Made by a program: the position numbers and the translations under genes
The notes under the pieces: model-generated
Database searches by the model: none
The model's input: only the letters and a program-made list of their open reading frames with translations
What the model was told of the DNA's origin: nothing
DNA from: a bacterium
GTDB lineage: Bacteria; Electryoneota; Electryoneia; Electryoneales; Electryoneaceae
Direction of reading: 5' to 3'
Length of the DNA stretch: 64,000 nt
NCBI GenBank assembly: GCA_020444265.1
Contig: JAHLLH010000001.1
Location: 682,001 to 746,000 of the forward strand
In this document: positions 36,720 to 45,069 of the stretch, one piece after another
Layout: the number at the start of each line of letters is the position of its first letter
Numbering within the stretch: the first letter of the stretch is position 1

Positions 36720-38633
36720 ATGCCACGCAAAAGTACCCCACCAGCCTCAACGTCCGAGAATCCCGATTTCTATTATCCTTCAAGGGATGTTGTCAGAAAG
36801 GCTCATGTAAAGGACTGGGAGAAACTGCGAAAAAAAGCATTGGACGACCCCCTGGCATTCTGGGAGGAACGGGCGAAGGAACTGGACTGGTACAAACCCT
36901 GGACCAAAGTACTTGAGGATTCCAAAGCTCCGTTCTACGAGTGGTTTGTCGGCGGAAAAACCAATGTCATCCTGAATGCCCTGGACCGTCACATGCGGGA
37001 CGCCCGGAAAAACAAACTCGCGTTGATCTGGGAGGGGGAAAATGGCGACCAGGTGACCATGAGCTACTACCGCCTGCGCCAGGAAGTGAACAAGTTTGCC
37101 AACGTGCTTAAAAGTATGGGCGTCCGAAAAGGGGATCGTGTCACCATCTACATGGGGCGTATCCCTGAATTGATCATTGCCATGCTTGCGACAGTGAAAA
37201 TCGGCGCAGTTCACAGCGTCGTTTACGGCGGCTTCTCAACAGAAGCGCTTGCGGAACGTATCGAAGATGCACGAAGCCGGGTGCTCGTCACCTGTGATGG
37301 AGCCTGGCTGCGTGGTAAAACGGTCAATCTGAAAGAGATCGCGAATGAGGCTGTGGGACGTTCCGGCTATGTGGAACATGTCATCACCGTCCAGCGAACT
37401 GGGCAGGACGTAGAGATGGTCACAGGCCGTGATTACTGGTACCACGACCTTATGGCCCTGCCGATCGCCAGCCCCAAGTGCGAGACAGAGCAGATGGACG
37501 CTGAGGATCCGATGTTCATCCTCTACACCTCCGGTACGACAGGCCGCCCAAAAGGCGTCCTCCACACACACGGTGGCTACCAGGTGCACATCTCAGCAAC
37601 CTTGAAGTATGTCTTTGATATGAAGGATGAGGATCGATGGTGGTGCGCTGCTGATCCGGGTTGGATTACAGGCCACAGCTACATCGTCTACGGTCCCTTG
37701 ATCCTTGGTGCAACGAGCTTCATGTACGAGGGTGGACCGGATTATCCCTATCCCGACCGTTGGTGGAAGATGGTTGAGGAGTACGGAATTACCATCATGT
37801 ATACCGCCCCAACCGCGATACGTGGCTTGATGCGTTTCGGTGAAAGCTGGCCGGAACGTCACGACATCTCCAGCCTGCGGCTCCTCGGAACAGTTGGCGA
37901 ACCGATCAACCCGGAAGCGTGGCGCTGGTACCATCGCGTGATTGGACGAGGAGAATGCCCAATCATGGACACCTGGTGGCAAACCGAAACGGGCGGCCAC
38001 ATGATTACCCCCCTCCCCTCCGCTCCGCTGAAACCAGGATCCGGCACCAAACCCTTCCCCGGTGTCGACATGGACGTCGTACGTGACGATGGTTCTTCCT
38101 GCGGTCCCAATGAGGAAGGCCGTCTCGTGATTAAAAATCCATGGCCTGGCATGCTGCGGACGGTTTATGGTGATCCGGACCGGTACATCGAGCAATACTG
38201 GTCCTTTTTCAAGGAACAGGGCTGGTACATGACCGGTGACAGCGCCAAGAAAGATGAGGATGGCTATTTCTGGATCATCGGCCGTCTCGACGATGTCATC
38301 AAGGTCGCGGGGTATCGTCTTGGGACTGCTGAGGTAGAGAGTGCCCTGGTCAGCCACCCGGCAGTGAGTGAAGCGGCGGTGATTGGTGTGCCAGATGAAG
38401 TCAAAGGCAATGTTATCCACGCCTTCTGCATCCTGACCGCAGGAGCGGGCAAGCCGGGTGAGGATGCCTTGAAAAAGCATGTCCGAAGCGAGATGGGGCC
38501 GATTGCGGTCCCAGCCCACATTGAGTTCGTGGACTCGTTACCCAAAACTCGATCCGGCAAAATCATGCGACGTGTCCTGCGTGCCCGAGCCATGGGCGAG
38601 GACGAGGGCGATTTGAGCACCCTGGCGGACTAA
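36720..38633 (+). CDS. acsA: Acetyl-CoA synthetase (acetate-CoA ligase, AMP-forming)
   Basis: ANL-family enzyme activating acetate (possibly also propionate) to the CoA ester. Motifs from the ATG at 36720: YTSGTTGRPKGVLHTHGGY near residue 269, DTWWQTETGGHM, YFWIIGRLDDVIKVAGYRL, and the catalytic/acetylation Lys614 in TRSGKIMRRVLRA. Length of 637 residues is typical. AAGGAGGGATCA gives a strong ribosome-binding site; a longer in-frame extension reads through the preceding terminator and is rejected. Confidence 0.96.
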   Translation: MPRKSTPPASTSENPDFYYPSRDVVRKAHVKDWEKLRKKALDDPLAFWEERAKELDWYKPWTKVLEDSKAPFYEWFVGGKTNVILNALDRHMRDARKNKLALIWEGENGDQVTMSYYRLRQEVNKFANVLKSMGVRKGDRVTIYMGRIPELIIAMLATVKIGAVHSVVYGGFSTEALAERIEDARSRVLVTCDGAWLRGKTVNLKEIANEAVGRSGYVEHVITVQRTGQDVEMVTGRDYWYHDLMALPIASPKCETEQMDAEDPMFILYTSGTTGRPKGVLHTHGGYQVHISATLKYVFDMKDEDRWWCAADPGWITGHSYIVYGPLILGATSFMYEGGPDYPYPDRWWKMVEEYGITIMYTAPTAIRGLMRFGESWPERHDISSLRLLGTVGEPINPEAWRWYHRVIGRGECPIMDTWWQTETGGHMITPLPSAPLKPGSGTKPFPGVDMDVVRDDGSSCGPNEEGRLVIKNPWPGMLRTVYGDPDRYIEQYWSFFKEQGWYMTGDSAKKDEDGYFWIIGRLDDVIKVAGYRLGTAEVESALVSHPAVSEAAVIGVPDEVKGNVIHAFCILTAGAGKPGEDALKKHVRSEMGPIAVPAHIEFVDSLPKTRSGKIMRRVLRARAMGEDEGDLSTLAD

Positions 38634-38650
38634 TGACCAAGTCACGAAAA

Positions 38651-38688
38651 AAAAAGCGGCTCGCAAAGGCGAGCCGCTTCTCTTTGAT
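38651..38688. terminator. Bidirectional terminator between acsA and the membrane protein gene
   Basis: AAGCGGCTCGC (38654-38664), loop AAAG, GCGAGCCGCTT (38669-38679), followed on the plus strand by CTCTTT. On the minus strand it is followed by a run of T (the plus-strand A-run just upstream), so it also ends the gene at 38701-39096. Confidence 0.9.
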
Positions 38689-38700
38689 CTAAACGATAGG

Positions 38701-39096
38701 TCACGGTCGAGCATACATCAAGTAGACAATTACAATAAGGCTGACCAGCAGCACCCAGCCCAGTGGTCTGGATGCAGCCTGGGTCTTTTCGTCATCCCTA
38801 GAGGCACGCTTGATGATAACACGCTGTAAGGGTTCCAGCGCCAGGTAGAGGACGAAGGCAACCCAGAACCAGGCTGCCTGCAGATAGCCCCAGCCGGTGA
38901 CGTACAAGAGGTAGATACCTGTCAACAGCATCAGCCCCATACTGGCGCTTGCCCAGCGAGATAACTGTTTCCCAACGTGGGCAACAAGCCCTCGCTCCGT
39001 TTTGCTCAGCGCCAGAACAGCAAGCGCCGCAAGCGGACCGATTCCGACAACAGCAACCAGTACATGAAGCATCAAGGTATGTTGATATCCAGCCAT
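38701..39096 (-). CDS. Small four-span membrane protein (CopD/DUF2269-like)
   Basis: 131 residues with four hydrophobic segments: TLMLHVLVAVVGIGPLAALA, ASMGLMLLTGIYLLYV, YLQAAWFWVAFVLYLAL and LGWVLLVSLIVIVYLMY. The His in the first span (LMLHVLVAVVG) recalls DUF2269/CopD-like integral membrane proteins, some of which may bind haem or copper. The assignment is weak beyond 'membrane protein'. The ATG at 39096 is preceded by GGAGGAG. Monocistronic, ending at the shared terminator. Confidence 0.72.
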   Translation of the reverse strand: MAGYQHTLMLHVLVAVVGIGPLAALAVLALSKTERGLVAHVGKQLSRWASASMGLMLLTGIYLLYVTGWGYLQAAWFWVAFVLYLALEPLQRVIIKRASRDDEKTQAASRPLGWVLLVSLIVIVYLMYARP

Positions 39097-39200
39097 CAAG
39101 AGACTCCTCCGTTCACTGCCCCCCAGTACCAGAAAAGATAGGGCTCACTTGTGCAGTGTGCCTGGAATGCCAGGCCTCTTCACGAGCTTCTCGCAGTAAA

Positions 39201-39233
39201 AAATAAACCGCCAGCTCTTTCGAGCTGGCGGTT
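39201..39233 (-). terminator. Rho-independent terminator for the first flagellin gene
   Basis: AACCGCCAGCTC (39206-39217), loop TTTC, GAGCTGGCGGTT (39222-39233). On the minus strand the stem is followed by TATTTTTTACTG. It lies 36 bp after the flagellin stop. Confidence 0.88.
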
Positions 39234-39269
39234 GGCAGTTTGTGGCAATGTGCAGCCACGGAGCCTCAC

Positions 39270-40109
39270 TTATCCGACAAGGCCAGCCACGATCTGGGGG
39301 ACCATGTTGGCCTGCGAGAGCATCGCAGTGCCGGTCTGCATCAGGATCTGAGCACGTGTGAAGTTGCTCATTTCCATCGCGATGTCGGCATCACGAATCT
39401 CAGATTCGGATGCAGTCGCATTCTCACGGCTGATCTGCAGGTTGATAATGGTATTCTGCAGACGCGAGACGTACGAACCGATCTGGGTTCGCTCGGTATC
39501 CTTCGCGTCAATGGCTGTATCGATCGAGCCAATGGCCGACTGAGCATTCAGAGTGTCCGTCAGACTGAGGGACGAAATGCCCAGGCCGGAAGCGGTCATG
39601 TCACCAATGTTGACATAGTAGTAATCCTGACCGCTGACGTTGTAGGTACCGATGTGGAACTTGATCCCGGTTGTTCCTGCGGAGAAATCTCCGTTGATCA
39701 GGTTCAAGCCGTTGTAGTTCGTCGTCGACGCAATACGCGAGATTTCAGAACGCAGCTGCACGAATTCAACATTCAGTGCATTGCGGTCTGTCGACTGGAG
39801 GGCGCCGTTGGACGCCTGAATCGCCAGTGCACGCATTCGGTTGAGCTTCTCGTCGATGACCGAGAGGGCGCCTTCCGCAGTAGCGAGCAAGTTGACATTG
39901 TAGTTCGCGTTTCGTTCCGCTTCGACCATAGAATCGATCTGCGCACGAAACCGCTCACTGACAGCCAGCCCTGCGGGGTCGTCCCACGCATAGTTGATCC
40001 GGAGACCCGAGGACAACCTGGTCAGCGCGCTGTCCAAGTCATTCTGGGTATTCCAGATGTTCCTCTGCGCCGTCATCGAGAGGACATTGTGGTTAATCCT
40101 GGTACTCAT
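39270..40109 (-). CDS. Flagellin (short type, copy 1)
   Basis: A 279-residue flagellin containing only the conserved D0/D1 helices: N-terminal MSTRINHNVLSM, LSSGLRINYAWDDPAGLAVS, and C-terminal ISRENATASESEIRDADIA and QANMVPQIVAGLVG. A short central insert (GIKFHIGTYN ... YYYVNIGDMTAS) replaces the usual variable D2/D3. It forms the flagellar filament after export. A GGAGG site precedes the ATG. It is closely similar to copy 2 at 40834-41691. No sigma-28 element was seen in its own leader. Confidence 0.95.
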   Translation of the reverse strand: MSTRINHNVLSMTAQRNIWNTQNDLDSALTRLSSGLRINYAWDDPAGLAVSERFRAQIDSMVEAERNANYNVNLLATAEGALSVIDEKLNRMRALAIQASNGALQSTDRNALNVEFVQLRSEISRIASTTNYNGLNLINGDFSAGTTGIKFHIGTYNVSGQDYYYVNIGDMTASGLGISSLSLTDTLNAQSAIGSIDTAIDAKDTERTQIGSYVSRLQNTIINLQISRENATASESEIRDADIAMEMSNFTRAQILMQTGTAMLSQANMVPQIVAGLVG

Positions 40110-40346
40110 GTGGTACCTCCTTCTTGGATGGGTGGTGCTGGTACACCTTGTGTGCCCTAAACCTTGAGTGTTGCCTGTTCGACATTACGTCCGCGAATGT
40201 TCTCCGCGATGGATAAAACGGTTTCGCGTGGACCGTAGGTTCAGTAGAACCAACGTGTGAGCGTGTGGTCTCCGACGATGGTCGATCAGGCTCGATTGTC
40301 AAAGAGCAGGGGCTACATCACCCACCGAATACGTGGTACTGCCTAC

Positions 40347-40375
40347 CCATGACTGACGGGGGGTCATGGGGTCCT
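40347..40375 (-). terminator. Possible hairpin after the MerR gene
   Basis: CCCATGAC and GTCATGGG flank a GC-rich loop in the 276-bp gap between the MerR gene and flagellin copy 1. There is no T-run, so it could be an attenuator, a processing site or a weak terminator. Confidence 0.35.
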
Positions 40376-40385
40376 GCAACCGGTC

Positions 40386-40769
40386 TCAGTTAGATGAATC
40401 CAACTTCGCCCGGGAAAACAACTTCTTCAGCAAATAGTCGGACATGGTTTCCGCGAGCTGGTGCAAGTGCTTCTCATCAATGCCGGGCAGTGCTGCTTCC
40501 GCTGCTTCCTTCGCAGCTTCCTCTGCCCCCAGTTTCTTGCGGGCGCCCTCGAGTGTGTATCCTTCCTTGTGAACGAGCTGATTGATGCGCTCAATCTTCT
40601 TGATAGTCGGCTCGTCGTACCGACGCTGGTTGCCCTGCGTACGGTGTGGGATTAGATAGCTCGAGAACTCTTTCTCCCAGAACCGCAGGGTCGGCTTCGG
40701 GATTCCCGTGATCGCGTGCACCTGCCCGATGCTGTACAGCTTTTGTCCTGGCGTTGTCGGCGTGCTCAT
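40386..40769 (-). CDS. MerR family transcriptional regulator
   Basis: About 127 residues. The N-terminal MerR winged helix is clear: LYSIGQVHAITGIPKPTLRF, WEKEF, then NQRRYDEPTIKKIERINQL and a helix EGYTLEGARKKL. The short C-terminal part (EEAAKEAAEAALPGIDEKH) has no ligand-binding domain or metal-binding Cys. The ATG at 40769 follows AAGGAGG. It is embedded between two flagellin genes, so regulation of flagellin expression is the natural hypothesis; no flagellar regulator of this type is known to me. Confidence 0.9.
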   Translation of the reverse strand: MSTPTTPGQKLYSIGQVHAITGIPKPTLRFWEKEFSSYLIPHRTQGNQRRYDEPTIKKIERINQLVHKEGYTLEGARKKLGAEEAAKEAAEAALPGIDEKHLHQLAETMSDYLLKKLFSRAKLDSSN

Positions 40770-40833
40770 GTAGCGAGCCTCCTTTCGATCCAAGAGTTCA
40801 TCAGGCGGTACTTCCTCTCACTCGAACGGTTGA

Positions 40834-41691
40834 TTAGCCGACCAACTGCGACACGACCTGCGGGATCATGTTTGCCTGAGCAAGCATGGACACACCAGTC
40901 TGCATCAGGATCTGGGCACGCGTGAACGCGCTCATTTCGGCTGCGATGTCCGCGTCACGAATCTGCGATTCGGACTGGGTTGCGTTCTCACGGCCGATCT
41001 GCAGATTGGCAATCGTGTTCTGGAGACGGTTGACGTAGCCACCAATCTGGGTACGTTCCGTATCCTTCAGCTCAATCGCCTGGTCGATGATCGTGATCGC
41101 GTTCTGAGCGTTCAGTGTGTCGGTCACGTCAACATTTGTCGCAGTCAACCCGAGTGCGCTGGCGGTCATGTCCCCGATCCGGACGTAGTAGTAGTCCTGG
41201 TTCTGGGTGTTGTAGGTGCCGATGTGGAACTTGATGCCACTATTGGTAACTCCAGGAGTGCCACTCAAGGAACCATCGAGCAGGCTCAAGTTGTTGTAGT
41301 TGACCGACTGTGCAATCCGGGTGATTTCCGAAACGAGCTGGGTGAATTCCGTGTTCAGCGCGTTCCTGTCTGTGCTTGTCAAAGCGCCGTTGGAAGCCTG
41401 AATCGCCAGCGAACGAAGACGAGTCAGCTGCGTATCAATGGTCTGCAGCGCGCCTTCTGCCGTCGCCAGCAGGTTGATGTTGTAGTTCGCGTTACGCTCG
41501 GCCTCTTCCATGGAAGAGATCTGCGCACGGAACCGTTCACTAATCGCCAACCCTGCGGGATCATCCCACGCATAGTTGACGCGCAATCCTGAACTGAGCC
41601 TTGTCAGCGCAGTGTCCAGGTCGTTTTGAGTCGTCCAGATGTTCCGCTGGGCGATCATGCTGAGGACGTTATGGTTAATCCTCGTACTCAT
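40834..41691 (-). CDS. Flagellin (short type, copy 2)
   Basis: A 285-residue flagellin with the same MSTRINHNVLSM start and WDDPAGLAIS block as copy 1, and a matching C-terminus (IGRENATQSESQIRDADIA, QANMIPQVVSQLVG). The central insert is six residues longer (SGTPGVTNSGIKFHIGTYN). It is preceded by GGAGGAG and, about 100 bp upstream, by a strong sigma-28 promoter. Two filament proteins of unequal regulation could allow a composite filament. Confidence 0.95.
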   Translation of the reverse strand: MSTRINHNVLSMIAQRNIWTTQNDLDTALTRLSSGLRVNYAWDDPAGLAISERFRAQISSMEEAERNANYNINLLATAEGALQTIDTQLTRLRSLAIQASNGALTSTDRNALNTEFTQLVSEITRIAQSVNYNNLSLLDGSLSGTPGVTNSGIKFHIGTYNTQNQDYYYVRIGDMTASALGLTATNVDVTDTLNAQNAITIIDQAIELKDTERTQIGGYVNRLQNTIANLQIGRENATQSESQIRDADIAAEMSAFTRAQILMQTGVSMLAQANMIPQVVSQLVG

Positions 41692-41794
41692 GGGCTCCTC
41701 CTTCCGGTCGGATAGGGGGTTCTTTCATGTCGAAGGCAAATCGGGTGGCGCCAGGGGAGGTTCCAATCCGATGCCAGTTATCTTTCTTCTCGTT

Positions 41795-41822
41795 TTATCG
41801 GAATCCTGCACCCGGAACTTTA
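41795..41822 (-). promoter_or_regulatory. Sigma-28 (FliA) promoter of flagellin copy 2
   Basis: On the minus strand: TAAAGTTC (complement of 41815-41822), 12 bases, TCCGATAA (complement of 41795-41802). The consensus is TAAAGTTT-N11-GCCGATAA, so 14 of 16 bases match with one extra spacer base. The ATG is about 100 bp downstream. Confidence 0.82.
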
Positions 41823-42098
41823 ACTATCGAGGAGAGACAGCTAGGCTATAAGCTGCAAGAGAGACGGTATTGCAACCGACAAAACTCTTTCTATGCCAAC
41901 GTTTTTCCGTGATACAGACCCTACCGACCAGAATGAGAGCCAACTTTAGAGTTCGCTCAATACTTCCAGTTCGCGAGATAAAATCTCAAAGAACGGATCA
42001 GATTCAGCACCACTATTCTGTTGGTGAAGTTTAGAAACAGGGTTATCCAGGCAGGGATTCTGGTTCGATGAAGAAATAGCTATCGAAATGGCGAGTCC

Positions 42099-42127
42099 TT
42101 GACCCGCATACTGAACATCTGTACATT
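42099..42127 (+). promoter_or_regulatory. Sigma-70-like promoter of the DinB-family gene
   Basis: TTGACC (42099-42104), 17-bp spacer, TACATT (42122-42127), 51 bp before the ATG at 42178. The -35 matches 5 of 6 and the -10 about 4 of 6. Confidence 0.5.
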
Positions 42128-42177
42128 ACCCGTAACTTTAGTTCCTCAAATCATTGGTACAAAAAGGAGATGTTGAT

Positions 42178-42660
42178 ATGTCAACACGGGACTACCTGCA
42201 TGAGGTGCATGAGCGGGTGCATCGTAACCTCGCCACCTTACTGGACCATTGTGATACTCTGGCTGATGGATCGATTGACAAGAAGATGGAAGGATTCGGC
42301 TATGAAACGATCCGTCTGCAAATTCACCATGTGCTCGGTGCGGAGGAATACTGGGTTGGGGTGATCAAGGGGAACTTCAATGCAGATGACGATGCCCACC
42401 TCTACCCCACCATCGAATCGCTCAAGCAGTACCGTGAACGGGTATTCCAGATAGGACGTGATTGGTTGGAGAGCGCGAGCGAGGATGAGTTGCTGTCGGC
42501 TCGTCCGATGGACACCTGGGGTAGCAAGCAAAAGGTGATGACCCCGGCACACATCTTCATGCGAACCCAGACCCACATGTACCATCACAAGGGCCAGGTG
42601 GTCGCCATGTGCCGTCTGCTTGGCCATCCCTGCAGCGGGACCGATTACCCAATTGAGTAA
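42178..42660 (+). CDS. DinB family protein
   Basis: A 160-residue four-helix-bundle protein. The metal-binding histidines of the DinB/YfiT fold are visible in RLQIHHVLGAEEYWV and in THMYHHKGQVVAM. DinB-fold proteins include thiol transferases, among them bacillithiol-dependent S-transferases (BstA), so a link with the bacillithiol operon at 5999-9560 is attractive but is inference. The ATG at 42178 is preceded by AAAGGAG. Confidence 0.88.
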   Translation: MSTRDYLHEVHERVHRNLATLLDHCDTLADGSIDKKMEGFGYETIRLQIHHVLGAEEYWVGVIKGNFNADDDAHLYPTIESLKQYRERVFQIGRDWLESASEDELLSARPMDTWGSKQKVMTPAHIFMRTQTHMYHHKGQVVAMCRLLGHPCSGTDYPIE

Positions 42661-42677
42661 GAGTTTCGGTTACATAC

Positions 42678-42709
42678 AGAAAGCCCTGCCGATTGGCAGG
42701 GCTTTCTTA
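42678..42709. terminator. Rho-independent terminator between DinB and SDR genes
   Basis: AGAAAGCCCTGCC (42678-42690), loop GATT, GGCAGGGCTTTCT (42695-42707). It serves two convergent genes. Confidence 0.85.
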
Positions 42710-42722
42710 TGGAAGGAGTACG

Positions 42723-43454
42723 TCAGGAGTGTCTGATCTTCCGTTCGATCACTCCGGGAAAAAAACGAGCCAGCCGTTTTGCTGTCCGGACAGGTCCGAT
42801 GTACACCTCCTCTTTGCCATGTTCAAGCGCGCGTATCATCTCTTCCGACACCATCTCCGCACTAATCTTCTTCGAGTCACGACCTCTTGTCATTGGCGTG
42901 TCCACAACAGGCGGTATTACTTCCAAGACTTGAACAATCGATTCTTCAAGCTGGTAGCGAAGCGATTTACTGAAGCTGCGCAACGCGGCTTTTGTCGCAC
43001 AATAGATCGCAGCATCCTGCTTGGGTACCTGTGCAAGGAACGATGTTACGTTCACAATCGCCGCACTGGGTTGCACCATCAGGTGAGGCAGCATCAGGGT
43101 TGTAAGCCGGACAGGAGCCAGAAAGTTGATCGTCGTTTCCAGTTCAATCTTCGAAAGCGGTGATGCCTCAGCCGGGAATTGATAGTTGAACTGTACTCCC
43201 GCGTTGTTCACAAGGATGTTCAGAGCGGAGTATTCCTTCTGTACACGCATCACTAGCATCTCGATGTCCGTCATGTCGGAAAGATCAGCACGAATGGCCT
43301 GAACATTCCGCACATCTGCAAGCTTATCTAACTGGCGCGGATCCCGTCCCACCGCAATGACCTGGTTCTGCAATGTTGCCAGCTTAAGCGTCAGTTCAAA
43401 TCCAATTCCGCTGGTTGCACCGGTGACTAGAACCGTCTGTCCACTCATTCTCAT
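42723..43454 (-). CDS. Short-chain dehydrogenase/reductase (SDR), DltE-like
   Basis: A 243-residue Rossmann oxidoreductase with TGATSGIG (11-18), NNAG (83-86), catalytic N110, S138, Y151 and K155 (AAIYCATKAAL). The C-terminal segment with GKEEVYIGPVRTAKRLARFF resembles DltE-like SDRs. Substrate unknown. The ATG, preceded by GGGAGGG, overlaps the stop of the outer-membrane protein gene (ATGA), so they are co-translated. Confidence 0.9.
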   Translation of the reverse strand: MRMSGQTVLVTGATSGIGFELTLKLATLQNQVIAVGRDPRQLDKLADVRNVQAIRADLSDMTDIEMLVMRVQKEYSALNILVNNAGVQFNYQFPAEASPLSKIELETTINFLAPVRLTTLMLPHLMVQPSAAIVNVTSFLAQVPKQDAAIYCATKAALRSFSKSLRYQLEESIVQVLEVIPPVVDTPMTRGRDSKKISAEMVSEEMIRALEHGKEEVYIGPVRTAKRLARFFPGVIERKIRHS

Positions 43455-44176
43455 TTGTCCCTCCCGAACCGGTAACTCAGGCCGAGGTTAAAGATGTGGT
43501 AGTTATTATGGCTGTTCGTCTTGTACTTGTCGAGGATTTGGTTTCGCAGGACCTTTTTATCCCCGCTCAAGATCGATTCGCCAACAATTTCTATGTCCGG
43601 AATGGGGGTGTCTCCCAAAAGGGCCATGGCGATACCAGCGTTGAGGTCGAGACGATCATTCAATTTGATGTCGTACCCGATTCCAAGCGCCGGTCCCCAT
43701 CCTGAGCGACGTGTCTGGACAATTTTCATCGCTGAATTGTAGCTGCCATCCCCAATTTGACGCTGACGGTTATCGAAGAGCATGCGTTCTATGTCCGTAC
43801 CATTGACCACCACTCCTGCGCTGAGATAGGGACTCCAGGATGCGAGACGATAATCCACGCCGAAGAAGAAGCGCATACCGGTCCGTTCCTTCGAACGAAG
43901 CAATCCGTCCAGTCCGGTATTCTGCGCGTTAAATGAGCTACCATCCCGTTGCAGGTGATCCTCGCTCTGCACGACCAACCGAACACGCACTTTCTCATTG
44001 AGTAGATAGCCAACTGTGAATCCCGGTTTGAAACTTTTCGCCATGATCGGAATCTCCCCGAAGGTCAATCCCATCTCCCATCGTCCATATTCCAAATGTC
44101 GATCCGCAGCGTACGCTGCCATCCCACCTAGACTGCTCAACAGGGCCAGTACAATCATTAGAAATCGCTTGGCCAT
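43451..44176 (-). CDS. Predicted outer-membrane beta-barrel protein
   Basis: About 241 residues. A signal peptide MAKRFLMIVLALLSSLGGMAAYA is followed by alternating amphipathic strands rich in Tyr, Gly and Arg (LEYGRWEMGLTFGE, GVDYRLASWSPYLSAGVVVNG, GWGPALGIGYDIKLNDRLDLNAG) and ends in the terminal strand NLGLSYRFGRDK. This looks like an OmpA/OprF-N or surface-barrel fold. Two adjacent ATGs follow AAGGAG; the second (44176) has better spacing. Function unknown. Confidence 0.8.
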   Translation of the reverse strand: MAKRFLMIVLALLSSLGGMAAYAADRHLEYGRWEMGLTFGEIPIMAKSFKPGFTVGYLLNEKVRVRLVVQSEDHLQRDGSSFNAQNTGLDGLLRSKERTGMRFFFGVDYRLASWSPYLSAGVVVNGTDIERMLFDNRQRQIGDGSYNSAMKIVQTRRSGWGPALGIGYDIKLNDRLDLNAGIAMALLGDTPIPDIEIVGESILSGDKKVLRNQILDKYKTNSHNNYHIFNLGLSYRFGRDK

Positions 44177-44293
44177 CATGGTCTCCTTTATGGTTGTCGA
44201 CGTGACAGCCAAAAGGAACCGCCGAACGGAGTTCGGGCTCATTAACATGGGTTAAGAGGGCTCCAGACGGGCTCTTCGTGAGTGACTTACGGA

Positions 44294-44881
44294 TCAGCGG
44301 CCCGCCATTTCAGCGCGGATACGGCTGAGGTGGATAGGGGTCACTCCCAGGTAGGATGCGATGTGGTACTGCGGGATTTCTTCTTCGAGGCCGGGATGAT
44401 CTGCGAGGAAGGTCTCGTAGCGAGATCGTGCAGTCTGTGTCACGAGGGCAATTTCTCGCTCCTCCTTTTTAGCCCATTCCTGCTGGATGACGATACGGAC
44501 GAGACGTTCCAATTCGGGGTAACGGTCATACAAACGGGTGAATTGGTCGTAGGGGAAAATCAGGAGTCTGGATGGGATTAGGGCCTGAAGGTTGATCTGG
44601 TTCTGTTTGCCACGGACCAGCGCGGTCAGCGGGGCGATAAACGATCCCGGCATGAAGAAGGTCTTGTTGTACTCATCCCCTCCCGAACTGCGATAAAACG
44701 CACGGAAGAGCCCTTCTGTCACAAAACCAATCGAATAGACCTGTTCCCCAGCCTCTGCGAAGTAGTCAAATTTAGCATACTCATGCTCTATGGCAAGGTT
44801 TCTGAGCTCAACACTGCATACTTCTGGAAGTGTATTTATCGAGTTAAAAACCTCTTTCAGGAATGGAAAACCTGCCTTCAT
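44294..44881 (-). CDS. Crp/Fnr family transcriptional regulator (Bacteroidota-like type)
   Basis: About 195 residues. The cyclic-nucleotide-binding-like domain (EAGEQVYSIGFVTEGLFRAFY, MPGSFIAPLTALV) lacks the canonical PRxAT cassette, and the wHTH ends IPQYHIASYLGVTPIHLSRIRAE. This arrangement is typical of small Crp-like regulators in Bacteroidota, most of which probably do not bind cAMP. The ATG at 44881 is preceded by AGGA. It lies 117 bp downstream of the OMP gene start on the same strand, so it may control the OMP-SDR pair. Confidence 0.87.
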   Translation of the reverse strand: MKAGFPFLKEVFNSINTLPEVCSVELRNLAIEHEYAKFDYFAEAGEQVYSIGFVTEGLFRAFYRSSGGDEYNKTFFMPGSFIAPLTALVRGKQNQINLQALIPSRLLIFPYDQFTRLYDRYPELERLVRIVIQQEWAKKEEREIALVTQTARSRYETFLADHPGLEEEIPQYHIASYLGVTPIHLSRIRAEMAGR

Positions 44882-45069
44882 AGGATATCCTGTTGTCAAG
44901 TTTGCACCCGGAAAAAGTAGGCGGTTATCTACCCTTCAACCAATCCCGGCTAGTCTGTTTTGCTGTTTGAAAGGAGGTACGAGATGGTACACTTGAGGGG
45001 CCGATGCGCGAGTGCGTACCATCCACTACCATCAAAAGGTGACGAGAAAACGACAAACCAGGAGCAGCA

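Larger units (their letters stand above)
41692..42177. other. Intergenic region between flagellin copy 2 and the DinB gene
   Basis: 486 bp between divergent genes. It holds the sigma-28 promoter of the flagellin (41795-41822, minus) and a sigma-70-like promoter for the DinB gene (42099-42127, plus). The remaining about 270 bp is moderately AT-rich and shows no convincing reading frame or RNA gene. Confidence 0.6.

Noticed and set aside
37593-38519. 308-codon open frame antisense to acetyl-CoA synthetase
   Set aside because: A shadow of a strongly conserved enzyme gene; no ribosome-binding site or family match.
39240-40160. 306-codon open frame antisense to flagellin copy 1
   Set aside because: It mirrors the flagellin codons; the flagellin frame has unmistakable D0/D1 motifs and a terminator.
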